A stretch of 48,069 nt of DNA from Bacteroidota bacterium (lineage in GTDB: Bacteria; Bacteroidota; Bacteroidia; UKL13-3): contig JANYDU010000041.1 in NCBI GenBank assembly GCA_025359805.1, forward strand, positions 1-48,069, written 5' to 3'. A program made the translations under genes and the position numbers. The notes under the pieces were generated by a model. It had not been told where the DNA came from. It saw only the letters and a program-made list of their open reading frames with translations, and made no database searches. Every line of letters starts with the position of its first letter. Position 1 is the stretch's first letter. This document shows, one piece after another, positions 27,387-35,640 of this stretch.

Positions 27387-27607
27387 TATTTTAATTTTAC
27401 TTCTACATAATCGGCATCTTGCAAACGGATGCACATTTTATATTCGCCAACTCTTATTGCAATTGGGTCTCCAAATGGAGCGATGTTTTCTAATGAAACC
27501 GTTTCGCCTGGAAGCAAACCCATTTCCAACAACTTTAAAGAAAGTTCGTTATCGCTCACTTTTTCTACCACAGCTTCTTGATCGTATTGTAATTGCGAGA
27601 GTTTCAT
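27386..27607 (-). CDS. feoA: ferrous iron transport protein FeoA
   Basis: This small SH3-like cytoplasmic protein supports FeoB activity. Starting at the ATG at 27607 it has 73 aa, the family norm (about 75). The segment LLEMGLLPGETVSLENIAPFGDPIAIRVG is the FeoA core. The longer frame from 27622 would use a TTG and add five residues. The stop is fused to the feoB start. A TATTTTCG sequence upstream (minus strand) resembles the -7 box with one mismatch, so feoAB may be read from their own promoter, 36-50 bp after the ABC exporter gene. Confidence 0.92.
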   Translation of the reverse strand: MKLSQLQYDQEAVVEKVSDNELSLKLLEMGLLPGETVSLENIAPFGDPIAIRVGEYKMCIRLQDADYVEVKLK

Positions 27608-27657
27608 TATTGAAATAACCAATTATTTATTAGCGGACGAAAATAGTTTTTTTACAC

Positions 27658-29484
27658 TTAACCTTCTGTGAGTTTTTGCATGCCATGCAATTCTTTATAA
27701 AGACCATCGATTTGGATAAGTTCTTTATGAGTTCCCGTTTGAACAATTTTCCCTTTTTCTAATACCACAATCATATCGGCATTTTGAATGGTGCTCAATC
27801 GGTGTGCAATAACAATTGTTGTTCTACCCTTCATTACGTTTGATAACGCTTCTTGAACTAGCCTTTCTGAAGTAGTATCTAAAGCTGATGTAGCTTCATC
27901 CAAAATTAAAATATCAGGGTTAGTAAGAATGGCGCGAGCAATACTAATTCGTTGTTTTTGTCCACCACTCAATTTGTTTCCTCTATCGCCAATATTTGTT
28001 TGATATCCGTTTTCTGTTTCTAAAATAAATTGGTGTGCATTGGCAATTTTTGCAGCCACTTCCACTTCTTTTTCAGTTACGTTTATTTTGCCAAAGGCAA
28101 TATTATTAAAAATAGAATCATTAAATAAAATAGACTCTTGTGTAACCGCTCCCATCCTATCTCGTAATTCAAGAATTTTATATTGATTGATATTGATTCC
28201 ATCCAATAAAACCTCACCATCAATGGGGTCGTAAAAACGAGGAACAAGATCGGTTAGCGTTGATTTTCCAGCTCCAGAAGGACCAACAAGCGCAACTGTT
28301 TTTCCTTTCTCAATTTTTAGGTTGATGTGTTTTAAAACGGGTTCGTTATTGTATGAAAAACTTACATTTTTAAATTCGATACAATCATTAAAAGTGCTTA
28401 CCGGTTTTGCATCTGCTACTTCGGTAATTAGTTCTTCGCTGTGTAATACTTCTTCAATTCGTGCAATAGAAATTAATCCACGTTGCATTCTTCCATAAGC
28501 CGTTGAGAATGCTTTTGCAGGAGGAATAATTTGAGAGAACACACCAATAAATCCAATAAAAACATCAGCAGTTAAAGAGGCATCTCCAGCCAAAACCATT
28601 TTAGCACCAAACAAAAGTATTACAGCAAGCACCACCACACTTAATGTTTCGGAAAGAGGAGAAGCCGCATCCAGCATACGGTTTCCACGAATATTAATTT
28701 TTGTGAACTGGTGGTTTTGAATTTTAAATCGCTTCATAAAAAACGCTTGCGAGTTAAATGCCTTAATAATTCTAACACCCATTAATGTTTCTTCAAACAA
28801 TGAAATAAGTTGATCTAATCTTTCTTGTCCTTGTTTGGTTTGCTTGCGTAAATTACGGGTAACCCTTCCCAATAAAAAACCAATTACGGGTAACGAGAGA
28901 AAAACAATAAGCGTGAGCAAAGGGCTCATCCAAATTAATAAAACCAAAGAAATTAAAATAGTAAGTGGTTCACGAAACAAAGCCTCAAGCGTGCTCATAA
29001 TAGATACTTCAATCTCTTGTGCATCGTTCGACATACGTGTGAGTAAATCTCCTTTTCGCTCTGTTGAAAAATAAGAAAGAGGTAAAATTAAAATATGCTG
29101 AAACATATTATTTCTAATGTCAGCAACTACCCAATTTCGTAATGGAATCATAAAATACGAAGCTAAAAAACGAAATAAATTTTTGATAAAAATCATCAAT
29201 ATCAATAATCCGCATACATATAAAATGGCCGATTCGGCTCCATACTTCAACACAATTGTAGAAAGGTGATATAAAAATGTATTGTATAATGATTCGAAGT
29301 TGAGTTCAAAAATGGGTTTAACTTTTACCAATTTATTGGGATCAAAAAGTATCCTTAAAAATGGCATAATAAGCGTAATAGAAAATAATCCGGCAAGAGT
29401 TGAAAGGATATTGAACAGGATGTTTAGAAATGCATAAGTTTTGTATGGACTTACATATTTTAATATTTTAACAAAGCCGTTCAT
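27658..29484 (-). CDS. ABC transporter, fused permease and ATPase (MsbA-like exporter)
   Basis: This 608-aa half-transporter has an N-terminal six-helix type IV exporter domain (about 1-335) and a C-terminal ATPase with Walker A GPSGAGKS, signature LSGGQKQR, Walker B ILILDEATSALD and the H-loop AHRLST. As a homodimer it would flip or export a lipid or hydrophobic substrate. MsbA (lipid A flippase) is a reasonable relative, but the Bacteroidota set of such exporters is diverse and the substrate is not determined. ATG start at 29484; GATATTTGC upstream is a one-mismatch -7 box. It is followed on the same strand by feoAB. Confidence 0.9.
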   Translation of the reverse strand: MNGFVKILKYVSPYKTYAFLNILFNILSTLAGLFSITLIMPFLRILFDPNKLVKVKPIFELNFESLYNTFLYHLSTIVLKYGAESAILYVCGLLILMIFIKNLFRFLASYFMIPLRNWVVADIRNNMFQHILILPLSYFSTERKGDLLTRMSNDAQEIEVSIMSTLEALFREPLTILISLVLLIWMSPLLTLIVFLSLPVIGFLLGRVTRNLRKQTKQGQERLDQLISLFEETLMGVRIIKAFNSQAFFMKRFKIQNHQFTKINIRGNRMLDAASPLSETLSVVVLAVILLFGAKMVLAGDASLTADVFIGFIGVFSQIIPPAKAFSTAYGRMQRGLISIARIEEVLHSEELITEVADAKPVSTFNDCIEFKNVSFSYNNEPVLKHINLKIEKGKTVALVGPSGAGKSTLTDLVPRFYDPIDGEVLLDGININQYKILELRDRMGAVTQESILFNDSIFNNIAFGKINVTEKEVEVAAKIANAHQFILETENGYQTNIGDRGNKLSGGQKQRISIARAILTNPDILILDEATSALDTTSERLVQEALSNVMKGRTTIVIAHRLSTIQNADMIVVLEKGKIVQTGTHKELIQIDGLYKELHGMQKLTEG

Positions 29485-29589
29485 GAGTTATTATTGGATT
29501 TATATTTTGCAGCAAATATCACAAACTTCATCAAAATTGTATGATTTAATAAAACAGCAGCACATTCGCTTATTTTAATAATTATTTTT

Positions 29590-29631
29590 AACCATAGGGA
29601 ACACTAAGATTTCACAAAGGTCACAAAGGCG
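29590..29631. repeat. tandem TCACAAAGG words in the rbfA leader region
   Basis: TCACAAAGG occurs twice head to tail (29612-29620 and 29621-29629), preceded by a similar 'GGGAACACTAAGAT' stretch from about 29597. Sequences of this 'CACAAAGG/CACTAAG' type turn up between genes in many unrelated bacteria, as far as I recall. It sits 32 bp upstream of the rbfA ATG. Confidence 0.5.
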
Positions 29632-29661
29632 TTGTCAAGAAATTTTAATTAATATTGCATC

Positions 29662-30015
29662 ATGAGTATCAGACAAGAAAAATTTGGAAAGGTGTTGCAA
29701 AAAGAATTGGCCGACATTTTTCAACATAACCGTTCATCCATGTTTGAGAACGCTTTTATAACGGTAAGTGGTGTTAGCGTTTCGCCCGATTTGGGCTATG
29801 CAAAAGTATATTTGAGTTTTTTGCAGGTAAACAATAAAGAAGAATTATTAAATATGATTATTCTTCAGAGCAAAGAAATAAGACACGAACTTGCTGGAAA
29901 AATTAGGAAACAAGCGAGGGTAATTCCTGCATTACAATTTTTTATTGACGATAGTTTGGATTACGTTTTTAAAATGGAAAAAGTGTTTGAGGAAATTAAA
30001 AAGAAGGAGAATTAA
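29662..30015 (+). CDS. rbfA: ribosome-binding factor A
   Basis: This 117-aa protein binds the 30S subunit late in assembly and is important for 16S rRNA maturation and cold growth. The KH-type fold is evident: N-terminal helix RQEKFGKVLQKELADIF, then ITVSGVSVSPDLGYAKVYLSF and the C-terminal VIPALQFFIDDSLDYVFKMEKVFEEI. The length and motif order match the family. Upstream there is only a weak TAATATTG -7 box (29650-29657), which would make the message nearly leaderless. The downstream sodA gene converges, with a shared terminator hairpin between them. Confidence 0.94.
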   Translation: MSIRQEKFGKVLQKELADIFQHNRSSMFENAFITVSGVSVSPDLGYAKVYLSFLQVNNKEELLNMIILQSKEIRHELAGKIRKQARVIPALQFFIDDSLDYVFKMEKVFEEIKKKEN

Positions 30016-30042
30016 TTATTCAACGTACTTATTTTTTATAAA

Positions 30043-30074
30043 AAAAGTGCTTTCCTGTTTAAGAAAACACTTTT
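30043..30074. terminator. bidirectional terminator between rbfA and sodA
   Basis: The stem AAAAGTG/CACTTTT continues as TTTC/GAAA after one mismatch, with loop CTGTTTAA. On the minus strand it ends in a run of seven T, serving sodA well. On the plus strand the T-run is shorter (TTTTAAT), serving rbfA more weakly. Confidence 0.65.
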
Positions 30075-30102
30075 AATAATAGTATATTTTTTCAAGAAAA
30101 AA

Positions 30103-30708
30103 CTAAAGGGCAGCTTCGTATTTTTTGTTCACTTCATCCCAATTTATCACATTCCAAAATGCAGCACAATAATCTGGTCTGCGATTTTGGTAGTTTAAAT
30201 AATAAGCATGTTCCCAAACATCTAATCCTAAAATTGGAGTGCCCTTACATTCAGAAATATCCATTAACGGGTTATCTTGATTTGGGGTTGAACACACGGC
30301 TAATTTCCCATCTTTTACACATAACCAAGCCCAACCCGATCCAAAACGTGTAGTAGCTGCTTTATTAAACTCTTCTTTAAATTTATCCATTCCACCTAAA
30401 TCATGATTGATAGCTTCCGCTAATTTACCGGATGGATTTCCTCCTTTGTTTGGCCCCATAATGCTCCAAAAAAGAGAATGGTTAAAATGCCCGCCTCCAT
30501 TATTTCTGGTGGGTGCCGAATATTTTGAAATGTTTTTGCAAATGTCTTCAATACTTAATTTTTCAGCATCAGTACCTGCAATGGCATTATTTAAATTTGT
30601 TACATACGCTTGATGATGTTTACTATAATGAATTTCCATTGTGCGTGCATCAATGTGTGGCTCGAGTGCGGTATACTCGTATGGTAATTTTGGTAATTCA
30701 AATGACAT
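30103..30708 (-). CDS. sodA: superoxide dismutase, Fe/Mn family, Mn-type residues
   Basis: This 201-aa enzyme dismutates superoxide to O2 and H2O2. The four metal ligands are visible: H27 (MEIHYSKHH), H77 (HFNHSLFW), D163 and H167 (DVWEHAYY). The outer-sphere glutamine comes from the C-terminal half (Q144 in TPNQDNP) while the N-terminal position is glycine (G73). This is the Mn-SOD arrangement; Fe-specific enzymes have the glutamine in the N-terminal half. Cambialistic use of either metal remains possible. No signal peptide, so cytoplasmic. The start is ATG at 30708. Confidence 0.95.
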   Translation of the reverse strand: MSFELPKLPYEYTALEPHIDARTMEIHYSKHHQAYVTNLNNAIAGTDAEKLSIEDICKNISKYSAPTRNNGGGHFNHSLFWSIMGPNKGGNPSGKLAEAINHDLGGMDKFKEEFNKAATTRFGSGWAWLCVKDGKLAVCSTPNQDNPLMDISECKGTPILGLDVWEHAYYLNYQNRRPDYCAAFWNVINWDEVNKKYEAAL

Positions 30709-30773
30709 AATTTTTGGGTTTAAGATATGCGAATATAGAATCTTGTTTTATAAATAAAACAGGCTAAGGTTGA

Positions 30774-31223
30774 TTAAGTTTCTCTTAATTTTTTAAAAAA
30801 GGATTTAAGTAATAAAGTGGCTTCTTCTTCCATAATTCCTTTTATAGTTTCTGTTTTAGGGTGAAGTAAATTTCCCACTTGACTAAAGCCTCTTTTTTTA
30901 TCAGGCGATGCGAAAACTAATCGTTGAAGTTGACTCCAAAAAATAGCTCCAGCGCACATTACGCAAGGTTCAAGTGTAACGTATAAGGTGCACTCATCTA
31001 AATATTTTGCACCTAAAAAATTTGTTGCCGCAGTAATGGCTTGCATTTCTGCATGTGCAGTTACATCATTTAATTTTTCGGTTAAATTATGTCCTTTACC
31101 AATTATTTTATTTTGACAAACTATCACGCATCCAACAGGAACTTCACCATCATCAAAAGCTTTTTGAGCTTCTCTTAATGCCATTTGCATATAGTATTCG
31201 TGCGAAAAAATTTCAGTTGCCAA
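30774..31223 (-). CDS. tadA: tRNA-specific adenosine deaminase TadA
   Basis: This zinc deaminase converts adenosine 34 to inosine in tRNA-Arg(ACG). The HAE motif (H57, E59 in TAHAEMQAI) and PCxxC (P86, C87, C90 in LEPCVMC) supply the zinc ligands and catalytic glutamate. The length is 149 aa. The only in-frame codon that keeps the conserved N-terminal helix (HEYYMQMALREAQKAF) is TTG at 31223. The ATG at 31190 would give 138 aa and remove the first helix, so I kept TTG. It could also deaminate other bases; the TadA assignment rests on size and motif spacing. Confidence 0.88.
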   Translation of the reverse strand: MATEIFSHEYYMQMALREAQKAFDDGEVPVGCVIVCQNKIIGKGHNLTEKLNDVTAHAEMQAITAATNFLGAKYLDECTLYVTLEPCVMCAGAIFWSQLQRLVFASPDKKRGFSQVGNLLHPKTETIKGIMEEEATLLLKSFFKKLRET

Positions 31224-31291
31224 TGTATAAATATTTAGTGCCGTATGTTTTGAAAACGTATACTGATAATTACTTGGATTGCTTTCAATTA

Positions 31292-31327
31292 TAAAAAAAA
31301 TCCCAGCTACTTAAGCAACTGGGATTT
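31292..31327 (-). terminator. intrinsic terminator of the pdhA-TPR operon
   Basis: On the minus strand AAATCCCAG and CTGGGATTT (31319-31327 with 31298-31306) form a nine-pair stem with a 12-nt loop, ending in TTTTTTTT. It lies 37 bp past the stop codon of the TPR gene. Confidence 0.8.
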
Positions 31328-31363
31328 AATTTTGCAACCTGTTTTTATAGGGTTATCAAAAAT

Positions 31364-32059
31364 TTATTTTCCTTCTTTTAAAGCGGTTGCACGTGCAATA
31401 TATTTATCAATATCATTTGCTTCTTGGCTTTCCTTAAAATCATTTTTTATAGTAGTGTAAACATCCACCGCTTCGGCATATTCTTTTTTCTCTTCATAAA
31501 CCAAACCCGCTTTTTTATAGAAAATAGGAGCGGTTAATTTATTCTTACTCATTTTAGCTGCTTTCATATAATGTTTAGCACCTTTATCTAAATCACCCAA
31601 CTCTACATAAGCATCGCCAATTGCACCAGTGGCAAGCGGAGCAATTAATTTATTATCGGATTTAAAATCCTCTAATTGATCTATTGCAGCTTGATATTGT
31701 CCCATTCTTAAATTACAAATTCCAGAATAATAATGAGCTAAATTTCCAGCTTTTGATGCACCATATTCTTCAGCAATGGTCTCAAATCCTTTAAACTTAT
31801 CATTGCCTTTTAATGCTAAGCTAAATGAATCTATATCGAAATATTGTTGTGCACGGAAAATCTCTTTTTGAGCTTCTTCTTCCATTGGAGCCACATACAA
31901 TTTTTCATAACTGATATATCCACCAATAACTATTACCAAAGCAATTAAAGCATAGGTAACTTGCTTTTTATTTTTGTGGTAAAAATTTTCAACCTTGTGT
32001 GTTGTTTCCGCAAGGGTTTTATCTAAATCTAATTCGTTGTGCTCTTTTTTGTCGGTCAT
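31364..32059 (-). CDS. single-pass membrane protein with tetratricopeptide repeats (YfgM-like)
   Basis: This 231-aa protein has a cytosolic N-terminal stretch, one membrane helix (about 34-51) and a C-terminal helical part with repeated TPR-like units (AHYYSGICNLRMGQYQAAID, GDAYVELGDLDKGAKHYM, KKAGLVYEEKKEYAEAVD). The layout matches the YfgM/TPR_21 family, in which the TPR domain faces the periplasm and YfgM works with the SecYEG translocon and chaperones. This match is by architecture and is not certain. It starts nine bases after the stop of pdhA and shares its transcript. No link between pyruvate dehydrogenase and this protein is known to me. Confidence 0.75.
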   Translation of the reverse strand: MTDKKEHNELDLDKTLAETTHKVENFYHKNKKQVTYALIALVIVIGGYISYEKLYVAPMEEEAQKEIFRAQQYFDIDSFSLALKGNDKFKGFETIAEEYGASKAGNLAHYYSGICNLRMGQYQAAIDQLEDFKSDNKLIAPLATGAIGDAYVELGDLDKGAKHYMKAAKMSKNKLTAPIFYKKAGLVYEEKKEYAEAVDVYTTIKNDFKESQEANDIDKYIARATALKEGK

Positions 32060-32068
32060 TGTAATAAT

Positions 32069-33064
32069 TTATTCGTTTATAAAAGGATAATTAGGTTCGG
32101 CATATACGTCAGTAAAAAGTTCTGATGGCTCAGGATATGGAGAGCTTTCGGCAAACTCCACACAATCTGAAATTATTTTTTCAATTTTTGTTTCTATTTC
32201 TTCCAACCATTTTTCATCAGCATATTTATTTTTTAGAATAACAGTTTTTACACGTTCAATTGGATCTTTCTGTTTGTATTCTTCTACTTCTTCTTTAGAA
32301 CGATATTTTGCTGGATCACTCATGCTATGTCCACGATAGCGGTAGGTATTTATATCTAAAAGAGTTGGCCCATTTCCACTGCGAGCTCTTTCTACAGCTT
32401 CAGTCATAGCTTCGTGAACAGTTTCACATTGCATTCCATCAACAGCAGCACTTGGCATATCATATGATAGTCCAATTTTAGAAAGATCGAGAACATTGGT
32501 TGTGCGCTCAACAGAAGTTCCCATAGCATATCCATTGTTTTCGCAAACAAATATTACTGGTAATTTCCAAAGCATTGCCATATTAAATGTTTCGTGTAAT
32601 GCGCCTTGGCGGGCAGCACCATCACCAAAATAACAAATGGTTACATTCTTATTTCCTTTGTATTGATCGGCCATGGCAATACCTGCACCCAAAGGAATTT
32701 GTCCACCCACAATTCCATGTCCGCCATAAAAGTTATGCTCTTTTGAAAACATGTGCATCGAACCGCCTTTACCTTTTGAGCAGCCAGTAGCTTTTCCATA
32801 CAATTCAGCCATTATTTCATTTGCTGTTACTCCACAAGCCAAAGCATGCGCATGATCGCGATAAGCAGTAATCAACTTATCGTCTTTTCCAATTGCACTC
32901 ATTGTGCCTGCAACAACAGCCTCTTGACCGATGTATAAGTGGCAGAAACCTTTGATCTTTTGCTGACCATAAAGTTGTGCTGCCTTTTCCTCAAACCTGC
33001 GCATAAGCAACATTTGCTCATACCAATTGAGGTAGTTTTCTTTTGTAAGTTTAGTTTTTGCCAT
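32069..33064 (-). CDS. pdhA: pyruvate dehydrogenase E1 component, alpha subunit
   Basis: This 331-aa thiamine-diphosphate enzyme subunit decarboxylates pyruvate in the pyruvate dehydrogenase complex together with the beta subunit. The ThDP/Mg motif GDG(147-149)...NN(176-177) and the conserved loop YRYRGHSMSD (241-250), which contains the regulated serines of mitochondrial E1-alpha, are present. A longer frame would start with TTG at 33082, but that codon lies inside the -7 box, so ATG at 33064 is the true start. The beta subunit (pdhB) and the E2/E3 genes are not in the window, so E1-alpha is encoded alone. It is co-transcribed with a TPR membrane protein. A branched-chain keto acid E1-alpha is an alternative, less likely by motif. 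Confidence 0.9.
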   Translation of the reverse strand: MAKTKLTKENYLNWYEQMLLMRRFEEKAAQLYGQQKIKGFCHLYIGQEAVVAGTMSAIGKDDKLITAYRDHAHALACGVTANEIMAELYGKATGCSKGKGGSMHMFSKEHNFYGGHGIVGGQIPLGAGIAMADQYKGNKNVTICYFGDGAARQGALHETFNMAMLWKLPVIFVCENNGYAMGTSVERTTNVLDLSKIGLSYDMPSAAVDGMQCETVHEAMTEAVERARSGNGPTLLDINTYRYRGHSMSDPAKYRSKEEVEEYKQKDPIERVKTVILKNKYADEKWLEEIETKIEKIISDCVEFAESSPYPEPSELFTDVYAEPNYPFINE

Positions 33065-33079
33065 TTTTACTAAGGTGTG

Positions 33080-33109
33080 CAAAGCTAATAAAATTTGGGA
33101 TTGAACAAA
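33080..33109 (-). promoter_or_regulatory. strong Bacteroidota promoter of pdhA
   Basis: On the minus strand TTTG (33106-33109), an 18-nt spacer and TAGCTTTG (33080-33087) match the consensus closely. The predicted start is near 33075, so the longest-frame start codon at 33082 would not be transcribed. The leader is about 11 nt to the ATG at 33064. Confidence 0.75.
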
Positions 33110-33196
33110 GTGTTGAGTTTTTGTTTGAAAATGAACATGTTAAAAATATAAAACTTTGCTTTTAATGATATTGGGCAATTTAAAGTTTAGTAATTC

Positions 33197-33204
33197 TATT
33201 TTTG
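33197..33204 (+). promoter_or_regulatory. -7 promoter box for recF
   Basis: TATTTTTG is a perfect TAnnTTTG. A TTG at 33171-33173 has a long (23-nt) spacing. The predicted message starts about 3-4 nt before the ATG, so it is nearly leaderless. Confidence 0.5.
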
Positions 33205-33211
33205 AGGTCTC

Positions 33212-34318
33212 ATGTATCTTCAAAATTTAATCGTATCGCAATTTAAAAACTATACTCATGCTGAACTTGATTTTTCAACTCAGGTAAATTGTTTTGTGGG
33301 AAATAATGGAGCCGGGAAAACCAATTTGTTGGATGCCATTTATTATCTCTCGTTTACCAAAAGTTTTTTTAATGCTATTGATCAACAAGCCATTTTGCAC
33401 CAGCATGATTTTTTTAGTGTGGAAGGAAATTTTATAAAAGATAAGCTTGAAGAAAAAGTGAGAATTACGGTTCAACGTGCTGCAAAAAAATCGGTGAAGG
33501 TGAATAACAATGAACATAAAAAGTTTTCGGAACATATTGGTGCCTATCCTTTAGTGATGATTACGCCTAATGATACAACGCTTATCTATGAAGGAAGCGA
33601 AGAGCGAAGAAAGTTTTTGGATGGAATGATTTCGCAATTAGATAAAGGGTATTTGAATGATTTTTTACTTTACAACCGGGTGTTGGAACAACGCAATAAG
33701 CAGTTGCGAATTTTTGCAGAAATGAATTTTTTTGACCGAACTTTATTGGACACATTTAATGAACAACTAATTAAATACGGAAAAGCTATTCATCAAAAAC
33801 GTAAAACATTTTTAGCAGCATTTATCCCTGTTTTTAGAAATTATTATCAAGAAATATCTTCATCAACTGAAACCGTAAATTTGGTGTATGAATCACAATT
33901 AAATAATCAATCATTTGAAGAGTTGATTTTGCAAAATGAAAACAACGACCTTTCGGCACAGCGCACCACAAAAGGTATTCATAAAGACGAATTGGAATTT
34001 ATGATTGGCGATTTTCCATTAAAAAAATATGGCTCACAAGGGCAACAAAAATCTTTTATCATTTCATTAAAACTTGCTCAATACGCTTATTTAAAACAGC
34101 AAACTCAAATAAAACCATTGTTATTATTGGATGATATTTTTGAAAAATTAGATGAACATCGGTTAAATAAATTATTATCCATGATTGCCGATAATATATT
34201 TGGACAACTATTTATTACCGATACTCATCTTGATAGATTGCAAAAAGTTTTTAATGAAATAAAACGACTGAACGTAAAATATTTTTTAGTTGAAAAGGGA
34301 GTTGTAAATGAAGTGTAA
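33212..34318 (+). CDS. recF: DNA replication and repair protein RecF
   Basis: This 368-aa SMC-like ATPase helps load RecA at single-strand gaps with RecO and RecR. Visible are Walker A GNNGAGKT (30-37), the ABC-type signature GSQGQQKSF (about 271-279), and Walker B LLLLDDIFEKLDEHR (about 304-318). The length matches E. coli RecF (357 aa). It is not next to dnaA/dnaN here, as is usual for Bacteroidota. It stands alone between pdhA and the rod-shape cluster. ATG start. Confidence 0.96.
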   Translation: MYLQNLIVSQFKNYTHAELDFSTQVNCFVGNNGAGKTNLLDAIYYLSFTKSFFNAIDQQAILHQHDFFSVEGNFIKDKLEEKVRITVQRAAKKSVKVNNNEHKKFSEHIGAYPLVMITPNDTTLIYEGSEERRKFLDGMISQLDKGYLNDFLLYNRVLEQRNKQLRIFAEMNFFDRTLLDTFNEQLIKYGKAIHQKRKTFLAAFIPVFRNYYQEISSSTETVNLVYESQLNNQSFEELILQNENNDLSAQRTTKGIHKDELEFMIGDFPLKKYGSQGQQKSFIISLKLAQYAYLKQQTQIKPLLLLDDIFEKLDEHRLNKLLSMIADNIFGQLFITDTHLDRLQKVFNEIKRLNVKYFLVEKGVVNEV

Positions 34319-34356
34319 AATTTAAAGCGGTTTATAGGGTATAGTTCCGAAAATAA

Positions 34357-35640
34357 TTATTCGAACGAACCCTTAAGCTCATTAATTCTATTTGCGTCAA
34401 GTCTAATAAAAATAAAAAGCAAAATAGTAAAGCTTAATAATGATGAACCTCCATAACTAAAAAATGGAAGCGGAATTCCAATAACAGGAAGCAAACCAAG
34501 TGTCATTCCTATATTAATTGTAAAATGGAAAAACAAAATAGAAGCCACACAATAACCATATATTCTGTTGAATTTATATCGTTGTCGTTCGGCTAAAAAT
34601 AGTACCCGCCATAACAATAAAAGATATAAAATGATAAACGTTACCGAGCCCACAAAACCAAACTCTTCGCCAATGGTACAAAAAATAAAATCGGTACTTT
34701 GCTCGGGTACAAAACGAAATTTATTTTGAGTGCCTTGCAAAAATCCTTTGCCAATTAACCCTCCTGAGCCAATGGCAATTTTTGATTGCTGCACATTATA
34801 ACCAGCTCCTTTCATATCCACTTCTTTTCCAAGCAATACATTAATACGCGATTTTTGATGTGCTTGCATTACGTTTTCAAAAATATAATTTACACTACTT
34901 ACAAAGCCAATAAAAAAAATAGCTACTGCTGCAATAATTAAAATATTTTGCCTGTTGCGTCTTATAAATAAAAGCATAGATGCGGCTAAAACACTAATCA
35001 CAATAATTAAATATAGCGGTGGAAATATTAATGCCAATACGCCCATTAATGCAATCATAAAACCGATAAATAAAAAGTATCCTGGTAAACCTTCTCTATA
35101 CAACATAAAAATAAATGCACCAAAAACCAATGCTGTTCCTGTTTCATTTTGCATGAGGATAATTGCCATTGGAAGCAAAATAAATCCGGCACTGATAAGC
35201 TGAACTTTTCTATCAGAAAACTTGGTATTAAACCCGCCTAAAAATTTGGCAAGTGCAAGAGCTGTGGCAAACTTAGCAAACTCCGCAGGTTGTAATCTAA
35301 ACCCCGCAATTTCAATCCAAGAGTTTGAACCTTTTACTGCGGTTCCCATAATGAGAACGGCAATTAATAATCCAATTGCTATTCCATATAACGCATAAGC
35401 AAAAGCGTAAAAAAACTTTTCGTCAACCAACAAAATGAGTAGTCCAATAAATGATGATAAACCAATCCAAATTAGTTGCTTACCATAGTTCATTCCAGTA
35501 TCATAAATTAAAGGATGATCTTCTTTATAAATACTGGCGTATATGCAAAACAATCCTATTATTACAAAAACGTAATAAATAACCAGCGTAAGCCAATCAA
35601 CGCTTGCAGGTTTAGGGTTTTGGTCTTGCGATTGAATCAT
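34357..35640 (-). CDS. rodA: rod-shape peptidoglycan glycosyltransferase RodA
   Basis: This 427-aa SEDS-family protein polymerises glycan strands during lateral wall synthesis, in complex with PBP2. About ten membrane segments are seen. The conserved C-terminal region has GMTLGLLPVIGIPLPFFSYGGSS, the SEDS signature. The length matches RodA (370-430) rather than the shorter FtsW types, and its position right after mrdA supports RodA. The ATG at 35640 overlaps the 3' end of mrdA by 29 bp, indicating translational coupling. It is last in the five-gene mre operon. Confidence 0.93.
   Translation of the reverse strand: MIQSQDQNPKPASVDWLTLVIYYVFVIIGLFCIYASIYKEDHPLIYDTGMNYGKQLIWIGLSSFIGLLILLVDEKFFYAFAYALYGIAIGLLIAVLIMGTAVKGSNSWIEIAGFRLQPAEFAKFATALALAKFLGGFNTKFSDRKVQLISAGFILLPMAIILMQNETGTALVFGAFIFMLYREGLPGYFLFIGFMIALMGVLALIFPPLYLIIVISVLAASMLLFIRRNRQNILIIAAVAIFFIGFVSSVNYIFENVMQAHQKSRINVLLGKEVDMKGAGYNVQQSKIAIGSGGLIGKGFLQGTQNKFRFVPEQSTDFIFCTIGEEFGFVGSVTFIILYLLLLWRVLFLAERQRYKFNRIYGYCVASILFFHFTINIGMTLGLLPVIGIPLPFFSYGGSSLLSFTILLFIFIRLDANRINELKGSFE

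Noticed and set aside
27387..27434. feoB start upstream within feoA
   Set aside because: Its 16 extra residues are basic and Cys-rich and unlike FeoB N-termini; the TAGTG junction gives the normal start.
33065..33082. Start of pdhA at the TTG at 33082
   Set aside because: The codon overlaps the promoter's -7 box, so it would not be in the message.
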